From Thermodesulfovibrionales bacterium (GTDB lineage: Bacteria > Nitrospirota > Thermodesulfovibrionia > Thermodesulfovibrionales > Dissulfurispiraceae): 38,559 nucleotides of DNA. The stretch lies in contig JAOAGP010000050.1 of assembly GCA_026415695.1 (NCBI GenBank), positions 1 to 38,559 of the forward strand, written 5' to 3'. Numbering within the stretch: position 1 is the first letter of the stretch; the number at the start of each line of letters is the position of its first letter. The position numbers and the translations under genes are program-made. The notes beneath the pieces were generated by a model that worked only from the letters and a program-made list of their open reading frames with translations, had not been told where the DNA came from and did no database searches. This document shows, piece after piece, positions 29,443-37,194 of the stretch.

Positions 29443-32208
29443 ATGTCCACAAAAGAGCTCATCATTGAAGGGGCAAGACAGAATAACCTCAAAAATATCT
29501 CCCTCTGTCTGCCACACAATCAACTGATAGTTATAACAGGTTTGTCAGGCTCTGGGAAATCCTCCCTTGCCTTTGACACAATCTTTGCAGAAGGACAATG
29601 GAGATTCATTGAATCACTGTCAACATATGCAAGGGTATTTATAGATAAGGTCAACAGACCTGATGTTGATAAGATACTCAATATTCGTCCCACGATTGCC
29701 TTACAACAACACAATCCTATAAAAACATCCCGTTCAACCGTCGGCACCCTCACTGAATTGTATGATCTCTTGAGGGTATTATTTGCCCATATCTCAACAC
29801 CCTTTTGTTATAACTGTGGCAGGGAGGTAAGACGATGGAATCCATCAGATATCTCTGACTATCTTTTGCAGTCTTTTAAGGATAAAAAGGCTATAATCTA
29901 TGCAGAAACACATTCAACAAAAGACAACCTCATCATGAGGGGTTTTCAGAGGGTGCTTATAAATGACGAGATACATGACTTAGCAGACATTAATGAAGAT
30001 GCCTCATCAAGATTCACCGTAGTTATAGACAGATTAATAATACAACCCGAAGACAGACTAAATGATTCCATCCGAATAGCATGGAAGGAGGGACAGGAAC
30101 GATTAGGCGTGATGGTTTTGTCTGAAAATGATGAAAAACAACATCTCGTGTTTTCATCAAAATTGATGTGTGATTACTGCAATATTAGATTAAACCAACC
30201 GACCGCCGAGATTTTCTCGTTTAATCATCCTGCCCACGCATGCCCTACCTGTAAGGGTTTTGGAAATATCCTCACCTATAAAGAAGACACAATAATCCCT
30301 GACCCAAATCTATCACTTTTTGACGGTGCAATCGCAATCCTTGAAAGAGATGGACTTTCATGGTGGAGGCAACAATTAATCAAGGGCGCAGAGTTAAGCG
30401 GGGTTGATATCAACATACCATATAAAGACTTGCCAGATGAGCATAAAAGGTTGATATTTGATGGCAATGAACACTTCTACGGCATAAATGCCCTGTTTAA
30501 GGAATTGGAGGAAAAGAGGTATAAGATACATGTGAGGGTATTCTTAAATAAATTTAGGTCAACTGTTATTTGCCCCGAGTGTAAAGGCAAAAGATTAATA
30601 AAAGGCTCTCTGTCATATAAGATTGATGGTAAGGATATAGCAGATATCGTAGATATGTCTATCTCTCAGATAAAGATGTGGATTGAGGGTTTGGCTCTTA
30701 CAACCTTTGAGAGAGACTCTGTAAAAGAGGCACTAAACCAGATAATCCTGAAGCTCAACTTTCTTGATATGGTAGGTCTTGGTTATCTTTCCCTATCAAG
30801 ACCGTCTAAAACACTCTCTGGTGGGGAGTATCAAAGACTCAACCTCTGTAACCAACTTTCAGGTAAACTCACTGGGACACTATATGTCCTTGATGAACCA
30901 ACCATAGGGCTTCATCCTAAAGACACAGACAGGATTATTGGTATCATTAAAGAGTTAGTGTCTTTTGGCAATACTGCAATTGTGGTAGAGCACGACAGGG
31001 ATGTCATATCATCATCTGACTATATCGTTGAAATGGGGCCCGGTGGTGGTTTAAATGGTGGAGAGGTGGTATTTTCAGGCAGATACGAGGATTTTGTCCG
31101 TTCAGATACACTGACTGCAAGGTATATCAACAATAACATTGATGATGAGTGTTTTATACAAAAAATCGATAAAAAAACACCATCAAGGCAGTCTATTGTC
31201 CTTGAAGACGCATGTGGTAATAATCTAAAGCATGTAGATATTTCAATCCCATTAGGACAACTAACCGTGGTCACAGGGGTATCAGGGTCAGGAAAGAGCA
31301 GTCTTATTGTTGAGACCTTATATTGTGCATTAGGGAATCATTTTAAAACTGAAACAACACCACCTCTACCTTTTAGAAGGCTATCAGGCAAATCTCACAT
31401 AAGGGGCGTGAAATTGATTGACCAATCTCCAATTGGACGGTCTCCAAGGTCAAATCCCGCAACCTACATTGGTTTCTTTGATGGGATTAGGAGGGTCTTT
31501 AGTCAAGAAGCAAGGTATAAATACAAAGGCATTGATCCAAGATATTTTTCCTTCAATGTGCCGGGAGGTAGATGTGAGACATGCAAGGGAGAGGGATTTC
31601 AAAAGGTTGAGATGTACTTCTTTGAGGATATTTATGTTAGATGTGAAGCATGTGGTGGAAGTAGATACAAACAGGAGATACTAAATGTCAGATATAAGGG
31701 AAAAAACATACATGATGTCTTAAACATGACTGTATCAGAGGCGATAACCCTTTTTGATGAAAACAGGGAAATCACAGATAAATTGCGATTGCTTGATGAC
31801 ATGGGTCTTGGATATTTGAGATTAGGGCAACCCGCAAATACTCTCTCTGGGGGAGAGGCACAGAGATTAAAGATATGTGCAGAACTCATCACAACCATCA
31901 ACAAAGACCCAAGGACAACTAACAAAGGGATACTATACATACTTGATGAACCAACGGTAGGACTACATTACTGCGATGTGACAAAACTCATGCATGTCAT
32001 CTTTAGGCTACTTCAAAAAAACAACACAGTTGTAATCATTGAACATAATCTTGATGTGATATCTGTTGCAGACTACATAATTGACCTCGGTCCTGAAGGA
32101 GGGGATAAAGGAGGAAGGGTAGTCTTTCAGGGGAATCCCTCAGACATAATAAAAGCAAAGGACTCTGTAACAGGACAGTATCTTTTTAACTACTTCAACA
32201 AGCAGTAA
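29443..32208 (+). CDS. uvrA: Excinuclease ABC subunit A (UvrA-like, somewhat divergent)
   Basis: DNA-damage recognition ATPase of nucleotide excision repair. 921 residues with two ABC ATPase halves. The first Walker A is GLSGSGKS (33-40) and the first signature TLSGGEYQR. The second Walker A is GVSGSGKS and the second signature TLSGGEAQR, followed by LYILDEPTVGLH. Zinc-binding cysteines are present (CDYC/CPTC in the first half; CETC and CEAC in the second). The segment RPTIALQQHNPIKTSRSTVGT differs from the common SPAISIDQK version, so it may be a paralogue class. If so, a canonical uvrA should exist elsewhere. It converges on the glycosyltransferase gene with a 3-base gap. Confidence 0.85.
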   Translation: MSTKELIIEGARQNNLKNISLCLPHNQLIVITGLSGSGKSSLAFDTIFAEGQWRFIESLSTYARVFIDKVNRPDVDKILNIRPTIALQQHNPIKTSRSTVGTLTELYDLLRVLFAHISTPFCYNCGREVRRWNPSDISDYLLQSFKDKKAIIYAETHSTKDNLIMRGFQRVLINDEIHDLADINEDASSRFTVVIDRLIIQPEDRLNDSIRIAWKEGQERLGVMVLSENDEKQHLVFSSKLMCDYCNIRLNQPTAEIFSFNHPAHACPTCKGFGNILTYKEDTIIPDPNLSLFDGAIAILERDGLSWWRQQLIKGAELSGVDINIPYKDLPDEHKRLIFDGNEHFYGINALFKELEEKRYKIHVRVFLNKFRSTVICPECKGKRLIKGSLSYKIDGKDIADIVDMSISQIKMWIEGLALTTFERDSVKEALNQIILKLNFLDMVGLGYLSLSRPSKTLSGGEYQRLNLCNQLSGKLTGTLYVLDEPTIGLHPKDTDRIIGIIKELVSFGNTAIVVEHDRDVISSSDYIVEMGPGGGLNGGEVVFSGRYEDFVRSDTLTARYINNNIDDECFIQKIDKKTPSRQSIVLEDACGNNLKHVDISIPLGQLTVVTGVSGSGKSSLIVETLYCALGNHFKTETTPPLPFRRLSGKSHIRGVKLIDQSPIGRSPRSNPATYIGFFDGIRRVFSQEARYKYKGIDPRYFSFNVPGGRCETCKGEGFQKVEMYFFEDIYVRCEACGGSRYKQEILNVRYKGKNIHDVLNMTVSEAITLFDENREITDKLRLLDDMGLGYLRLGQPANTLSGGEAQRLKICAELITTINKDPRTTNKGILYILDEPTVGLHYCDVTKLMHVIFRLLQKNNTVVIIEHNLDVISVADYIIDLGPEGGDKGGRVVFQGNPSDIIKAKDSVTGQYLFNYFNKQ

Positions 32209-32211
32209 AGG

Positions 32212-33612
32212 CTATAAGGCATACCTTTTATCCTCTAAAATCTTCTCCAAACTGCCTTTAATCCGTTTTACAACTCCATCCCAAATGCCAAATGTATCCT
32301 GTCTAAAGATAGTCATTGTTGGATACCATGGGCTATCGCTTCTATTGAGCATCCATCTCCAGTCAGAACTATAATGGAGCATAAGCCACACTGGTTTACC
32401 TAATGCACCGGCAAGATGTGCAACTGCTGTGTCCACAGTTATTACTAAATCAAGATTTGATATTAGTCCTGCAGTATGTGCAAAATCCTTTAAACTACCC
32501 GACATGTTTATAATCCTGATGTTATCAGGTAAGGACTTTAACTCCTCTGGATTGTATTCCTTTTGCAATGAATAGAATACCGCCCCTTCAGTCTTAAGAA
32601 TAGGCAGTAGATGAATTAGATGACAACTCCGATATCTACCACGAATGTTTGTCTTGCTGCCAGACCATGCAATACCAACCTTGAGTCTATTTTCTTTTCT
32701 CAACTCCCTAAAGCATTCCTGATAAACCGATTTAACAGTCAGATATTTGCTATATGAGGGTATTGTATGAATATCTGTTTTTAATACATAAGGGATATCT
32801 AAAAGGTGGATGCTGTAGTCAAAAAAAACATCATCAGGTTTTGTATCATAAACGGCTTCTAATCCCAATTGCCCTTCAAAAAGGGGTTTTAACGAATTAG
32901 GGCATTGCAAAGAGACCATCAAACCCATTTGTCTTAATATCTGGGCATATCTTATAGCCTGAAGCGTATCACCAAAACCTTGTTCTGAAATCAATAATAG
33001 CCTATAACTACCCTTTTGCCCACGCCAGAAGTTTTTAGGTCTTTGGATGTTTTTAAAATTAGGGGTTTTCCATCTCCACATGTAATAACTCCAACCAATA
33101 TCAAAATCACCTTTAAGAAGATACAAGAGTCCAAGATTGTATCTTGCCTCTGCATGTTTTGGTGATATCTCAATTGCCTTTTTATAAAAATCTTGTGCCT
33201 CGTCTAAATTTAACAGTTCCCTGTGGATAACACCTAAATTTAGATAAATATCAGGATCAGAGGGGTTTAATGCCAATGACTTCTCAAGAAGTTGTAATGC
33301 CTCGTTGTGCCTTTGCTGATACTTAAGACAAACCGCAAGGTTTACAAGTATATCAGTATCATCTGATGATTTGATAAGGGCACTATTAAGGAGGTTTTCA
33401 GCATCTTGTAGTTCACCTAACTCCATAAGTGCTATTGATAGATTCACAGCAACATCTACACTATACCTCATTGAAAGGGCAGTCAAAAGGTAGGGTTTTG
33501 CAAACTTATATTGACCTAAACGGAGATAAGTTGTGCCTAAATTGTAGTAATGGTTTGGATCTGCTATGTGTTGTGATGTGATAGAATCTTTTAAACCGTT
33601 TTCAGACCCCAG
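32212..33612 (-). CDS. TPR-glycosyltransferase, probable CTG start overlapping flaF
   Basis: About 466 residues if started at CTG 33612. The N-terminal part holds four or five tetratricopeptide repeats (for example VNLAVCLKYQQRHNEALQLL and YLNLGVIHRELLNLDEAQDF). The C-terminal half is a GT-B glycosyltransferase-like domain with LLLISEQGFGDTLQAIRYA, RLKVGIAWSGS and the donor-side DLVITVDTAVAHLAGALGKP, as in TPR-linked GT9/GT41-like enzymes. A TPR also lies upstream of the first ordinary starts (TTG 33486, ATG 33471), from 33487 to about 33550, so these would cut a repeat. No ATG, GTG or TTG occurs earlier in frame. CTG 33612 has GAGGGG 5 bases upstream and overlaps the flaF stop. A frameshift is the alternative. 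Pairing with FlaF suggests flagellin glycosylation. Confidence 0.75.
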   Translation of the reverse strand: MGSENGLKDSITSQHIADPNHYYNLGTTYLRLGQYKFAKPYLLTALSMRYSVDVAVNLSIALMELGELQDAENLLNSALIKSSDDTDILVNLAVCLKYQQRHNEALQLLEKSLALNPSDPDIYLNLGVIHRELLNLDEAQDFYKKAIEISPKHAEARYNLGLLYLLKGDFDIGWSYYMWRWKTPNFKNIQRPKNFWRGQKGSYRLLLISEQGFGDTLQAIRYAQILRQMGLMVSLQCPNSLKPLFEGQLGLEAVYDTKPDDVFFDYSIHLLDIPYVLKTDIHTIPSYSKYLTVKSVYQECFRELRKENRLKVGIAWSGSKTNIRGRYRSCHLIHLLPILKTEGAVFYSLQKEYNPEELKSLPDNIRIINMSGSLKDFAHTAGLISNLDLVITVDTAVAHLAGALGKPVWLMLHYSSDWRWMLNRSDSPWYPTMTIFRQDTFGIWDGVVKRIKGSLEKILEDKRYAL

Positions 33613-33979
33613 TTGAGCCCCTCAAACCTGCTGCAATGTTGATATTGATGTTAATCAAGATATCAAGTTTCTCTGGAGATGGAAAGGCAAGAACCTCTAT
33701 ACTTCTTTTGTCTATGAAAACACTGAGACTTAATAAGTTCTCCCTTACCTCTTTGGGTAACGGATTATCTGGATTTGACAGTTCTGTTTGAAATACAGTC
33801 CATACAGTTTGATTAAACTTGATAGCATCAGCAAGCATCTGATGGAGGTTTGATGCATTCCAATTGTTTTGACATTCTTTTAAGAGCATGGCTGCCTTTT
33901 GCAATACAGATGCCTCAAGATCTCTGCCTGATAATGTGGTTTGCTCAACCTTTTTATATGCATCAATTGGTCTATTCAT
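33602..33979 (-). CDS. flaF: FlaF-family flagellin chaperone/regulator
   Basis: 125 residues. The pattern LHQMLADAIKFNQTVWTVFQ, then LSNPDNPLPKEVRENLLSLSVFIDK, matches FlaF, best known in alphaproteobacteria. There it works with FlbT in flagellin synthesis and, as shown in Caulobacter, binds flagellin for export. No Shine-Dalgarno is visible before the ATG at 33979. The following glycosyltransferase begins inside its end (the CTG start overlaps the stop region). hisC lies 51 bases upstream. A flagellin gene is not in the window. FlaF outside alphaproteobacteria is less usual. Confidence 0.8.
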   Translation of the reverse strand: MNRPIDAYKKVEQTTLSGRDLEASVLQKAAMLLKECQNNWNASNLHQMLADAIKFNQTVWTVFQTELSNPDNPLPKEVRENLLSLSVFIDKRSIEVLAFPSPEKLDILINININIAAGLRGSTGV

Positions 33980-34030
33980 GAATTTAATTTTATAACTTAA
34001 TTTCTGGTTTTGTCCATTTGTATTAGAATG

Positions 34031-35089
34031 CTACCTATTGAGAATGTCCTTCAAGGCATCTATTAAGATCTCCATTTCATCCATCTTGCCTACTGTAATC
34101 CTTATGTGATTATCAATCCTTGGTCTCTTAAAATATCTAACGAGTATCTTCCTCTGCCTCAAGGCATCGCAGATAGTTTGTGCATTTAAAGCATCATGGG
34201 AGACAAACAAAAAGTTACTCATAGATTTGGTCACTGAAAAACCTAATCTCAGAAGTTTTTCATATGCCCATTGTCTTGTTGAGATTATCTTTTGCCTCGT
34301 TGTCTCAAAATATTCTCTGTCCTTAATAGATGCCTCTGCACCTGCAAGGGCGAGCCTGTCAAGTGGATATGAATTAAAAGAGTCCTTTACCCTCATCAAA
34401 CCTTCTATAAGTGCCACATCCCCGATAGCAAAACCTACCCTCAAACCTGCAAGAGAGCGGGACTTTGAGAATGTCTGAATTACGAGCAGATTATCATATT
34501 TATCAATTAGACCAACAGCACTTTCACCACCAAAATCAATATAGGCTTCATCAATGATGACTACATTATCTTGATTTGTTGAAACTATCCTTTCTATTTC
34601 CTCATGGGTTAGCAAGATACCAGTAGGGGCATTTGGATTTGCAATTATAACCCCACCAATATTTTTGCAGTAAGATTGCACATCAATGCAAAAATCCTCC
34701 ATCAAAGGAATCACTATCGCATCAACACCAAAAAGATGACTGTAAACCTCATAAAAGGTATATGTTATGTCAGGGAATAAGACCTTTCTGCCCCCCATAA
34801 AAAAAGCCATAAAAGAAAGGGCAAGTATCTCATCAGAACCATTGCCGACAAACACATTATTATGGCTAACACCGTAGTATTCACCTATTGCCTTTCTTAA
34901 GGCATATCCTTCAGGGTCAGGATATTTTCTAATGTCATTAAGTGCTTCTTTAATGGCTTGTAACACAGTGGGTGACGGGGGATAAGGGTTTTCATTGGTA
35001 TTTAGTTTGATGAAATCTAAACCCTTGGGTTGTTCGCCCGGGACATACGGATGAATAGTCCTTACAATCGGACTCCAATAGTTACTCAT
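34031..35089 (-). CDS. hisC: Histidinol-phosphate aminotransferase
   Basis: PLP enzyme converting imidazole-acetol phosphate to histidinol phosphate in histidine synthesis. 352 residues. Class I/II aminotransferase features are visible: KLNTNENPYPPSPTV at the N-terminus, GSDEILALSFMAF, the NPNAPTG segment, DEAYIDFGG, and the PLP-binding lysine in FSKSRSLAGLRVG. The related tyrosine/phenylalanine activity cannot be excluded. Its ATG is adjacent to the ffh stop (no gap), so it is translationally coupled to ffh. Confidence 0.93.
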   Translation of the reverse strand: MSNYWSPIVRTIHPYVPGEQPKGLDFIKLNTNENPYPPSPTVLQAIKEALNDIRKYPDPEGYALRKAIGEYYGVSHNNVFVGNGSDEILALSFMAFFMGGRKVLFPDITYTFYEVYSHLFGVDAIVIPLMEDFCIDVQSYCKNIGGVIIANPNAPTGILLTHEEIERIVSTNQDNVVIIDEAYIDFGGESAVGLIDKYDNLLVIQTFSKSRSLAGLRVGFAIGDVALIEGLMRVKDSFNSYPLDRLALAGAEASIKDREYFETTRQKIISTRQWAYEKLLRLGFSVTKSMSNFLFVSHDALNAQTICDALRQRKILVRYFKRPRIDNHIRITVGKMDEMEILIDALKDILNR

Positions 35090-36421
35090 CTACTGAAAGA
35101 ACGAAAAGTCCTTTGGTAATCTAAAACCTTTCTTGCCACCCTTAAACATCTTTAGCATCTTCTTCATCTCAAGATACTGCTTCATCAACCTATTTATATC
35201 TGCAACCGATGTTCCACTTCCCATGGCAATCCTACGCCTTCTACTGCCATTGAGGATGTTTGGATTTGCCCTTTCTTGTTTTGTCATGGAGTTTATAATC
35301 GCCTCAATCTTTACGAATTCCTTTTCATCCACCTTTACATCCTTTATAGCCTTATTCATTCCCGGTATCATACTTAAAAGGCTTTCAATAGTCCCCATGC
35401 TTCTTATCTTCTTAAGCTGGTCTCTTAAATCCTCAAAGGTAAACTCCTCTTCTATGAGTTTTTTCTGGAGTTTTTCTGCCTCCTTTGCATCAAATGATTG
35501 TTGTGCCTTTTCAATGAGGGTTAAAACATCACCCATACCAAGTATTCGGGTAGCAATCCTATCAGGATAAAACTGCTCAAGGGCATCAATCTTTTCACCA
35601 ACACCGATGTATTTTATTGGCTTACCAGTAACATGCCTTATAGATAATGCGGCTCCCCCTCTGGCATCACCATCCATCTTTGTTAGGATGATACCATCAA
35701 TACCTATCCTTTCATTAAAGGTCTTAGCCATGTTTACAGCGTCTTGTCCTGTCATAGCATCGGCTACAAGAAGCACCTCATGTGGCTTAACACTGTCTTT
35801 AATCCTCTGAAGCTGGTTCATCAGATCTTCATCAATGTGTAGTCTTCCAGCAGTATCAATAATAACTATATCCCTGCCGTCAATCTTTGCCTGCTTGAGA
35901 GCCTCTGTGCTAAGAAACACTGGGTCTTTCGTGTCTTTGTTAGAAAACACGGGGATATCAAGTTGTTTGCCCAAGGTTATAAGTTGGTCAATAGCTGCCG
36001 GTCTCTGTAAGTCCGCAGCAACAAGCAGAGGTCTCCTGCCTTCTTTCCTAAAAATACGGGCTAATTTTGCAGAGGTGGTTGTTTTACCCGACCCTTGAAG
36101 CCCTGTCATCATAATCACTGTTGGAGGATTAGCAGCAAGTTGAATGCGTGAACTCTGCCCCCCTAATGTTTCGCACAAGGTATCATGGACTATCTTTATG
36201 ACCTGTTGACCGGGAGATAGGCTTTCTAATACTTCTTTGCCAATTGCCCTTTGCCTAACCTGTTCAATAAACTCTTTGACTACCTTGTAATTAACATCAG
36301 CCTCAAGAAGGGCAAGCCTTATTTCTTTTAGGGCAACATCTACATCCTCTTCCTTGAGAAAGCCTCTGCTTTTGAGTTTATTAAATATTGATTCAAGTTT
36401 TTCAGAAAGACTGTCAAACAT
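35090..36421 (-). CDS. ffh: Signal recognition particle protein Ffh
   Basis: GTPase of the signal recognition particle that targets membrane proteins to FtsY and the translocon. 443 residues. The N domain is helical, and the G domain has GLQGSGKTTTSAKLA (P-loop), DTAGRLHIDEDL and TKMDGDARGGAALS. The methionine-rich M domain that binds 4.5S RNA and signal peptides includes SLLSMIPGMNKAI, RRRRIAMGSGTSV and LEMKKMLKMF. trxA ends 1 base before its ATG and hisC follows without a gap. Confidence 0.97.
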   Translation of the reverse strand: MFDSLSEKLESIFNKLKSRGFLKEEDVDVALKEIRLALLEADVNYKVVKEFIEQVRQRAIGKEVLESLSPGQQVIKIVHDTLCETLGGQSSRIQLAANPPTVIMMTGLQGSGKTTTSAKLARIFRKEGRRPLLVAADLQRPAAIDQLITLGKQLDIPVFSNKDTKDPVFLSTEALKQAKIDGRDIVIIDTAGRLHIDEDLMNQLQRIKDSVKPHEVLLVADAMTGQDAVNMAKTFNERIGIDGIILTKMDGDARGGAALSIRHVTGKPIKYIGVGEKIDALEQFYPDRIATRILGMGDVLTLIEKAQQSFDAKEAEKLQKKLIEEEFTFEDLRDQLKKIRSMGTIESLLSMIPGMNKAIKDVKVDEKEFVKIEAIINSMTKQERANPNILNGSRRRRIAMGSGTSVADINRLMKQYLEMKKMLKMFKGGKKGFRLPKDFSFFQ

Positions 36422-36422
36422 A

Positions 36423-36752
36423 CTAACCTAATAAAGAATCTATCTTGCTTTTTAATTGAGATTTTGGAACGGCACCGACAATCTTATCAACCTCTTTGCC
36501 ATCCTTAAAAAAGATAATTGTTGGAATGCCCATTATCTTATACCTTGATGCCACATCGTTATTTTCATCCGTGTTTAACTTGCCAATCTTTACCTTACCG
36601 GCATACTCTTTTGCAAGTTCCTCAATAGTAGGTGCTATTATCTTACAAGGTCCGCACCATGCAGCCCAGAAATCAACGACTGTTAATCCCTTTGAGCCAA
36701 TTACCTCTGTCTCCCAATTACTTGAATTAAATTCAAATACACCTTCTGCCAT
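36423..36752 (-). CDS. trxA: Thioredoxin
   Basis: Small dithiol-disulfide reductant. 109 residues, standard length. The redox motif WCGPCK lies at residues 32-37 and the cis-proline loop is GIPTIIFF. AGGAGG is positioned before the ATG. It is the first gene of the trxA-ffh-hisC-flaF-glycosyltransferase run, and has a promoter candidate about 58 bases upstream. Confidence 0.96.
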   Translation of the reverse strand: MAEGVFEFNSSNWETEVIGSKGLTVVDFWAAWCGPCKIIAPTIEELAKEYAGKVKIGKLNTDENNDVASRYKIMGIPTIIFFKDGKEVDKIVGAVPKSQLKSKIDSLLG

Positions 36753-36809
36753 TTCTTCCTCCTGATAAGATTTATTGTTTATAACAAGATTATGAATTTG
36801 TGAAATTCA

Positions 36810-36839
36810 AGTATAACAGAGAAATCATATTAAAGACAA
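36810..36839 (-). promoter_or_regulatory. Promoter candidate of trxA
   Basis: Minus strand TTGTCT (36839-36834) and TATACT (36815-36810) with an 18-base spacer, upstream of the trxA ribosome-binding site. Confidence 0.4.
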
Positions 36840-36889
36840 ACCAATAAAAATTGACCAACTACAATTGACTTAAGATTATCCAGATTTGG

Positions 36890-36919
36890 TTGAAAAGACA
36901 TCCTTTTAAGTGTTATTAT
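36890..36919 (+). promoter_or_regulatory. Promoter candidate of tRNA-Leu
   Basis: TTGAAA (36890-36895) and TATTAT (36914-36919) with an 18-base spacer; the expected start of transcription is 1-2 bases before the mature tRNA 5' end. Confidence 0.4.
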
Positions 36920-36927
36920 TAACATCA

Positions 36928-37009
36928 GCCGAAGTGGTGGAATTGGTAGACACGCACGTTTGAGGGGCGTGTGGGGAGACCTGTGCGGCTTCGAGTCCCG
37001 CATTCGGCA
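36928..37009 (+). tRNA. tRNA-Leu(GAG) with unusual T-arm and acceptor
   Basis: 82 bases including the discriminator A at 37009. Acceptor strand GCCGAAG (1-7), D-arm with GGTAGA, anticodon stem CACGT/GCGTG around loop TTGAGGG with anticodon GAG (Leu CUC/CUU), a long variable arm as in leucine tRNAs, and T-loop TTCGAGT. Two departures are visible. The base before TTC (position 53) is C and opposes C61, breaking the nearly invariant G53-C61 pair. Position 7 G faces A66. The 3' CCA is not encoded. Otherwise the cloverleaf is sound. Either a real variant, a decaying copy or a sequencing error. Confidence 0.85.
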
Positions 37010-37086
37010 TTATCTTAAAGAATAGACATCTTAAAGTGACCTATCAGCCTTCCTGAAGATTACACATCCTCAATAACAAAAACCCT

Positions 37087-37116
37087 TTGGACTTGTAGTG
37101 TTTTATATGCTAAACT
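37087..37116 (+). promoter_or_regulatory. Promoter candidate of the FliK-like gene
   Basis: TTGGAC (37087-37092) and TAAACT (37111-37116) with an 18-base spacer; an extended -10 element TGC precedes TAAACT. About 78 bases before the ATG. A sigma28-type flagellar promoter was not found. Confidence 0.35.
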
Positions 37117-37194
37117 CATTGTTGGTATAGCCATCACAACAGACCCTGTTTGAGATAACTACAGGATAGACCATCGGATAACGAAAACAAGGTT

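Noticed and set aside
37150-37194. ATCGGATAA resembling a sigma28 -10 element before the FliK-like gene
   Set aside because: No TAAA-type -35 element at the required distance.
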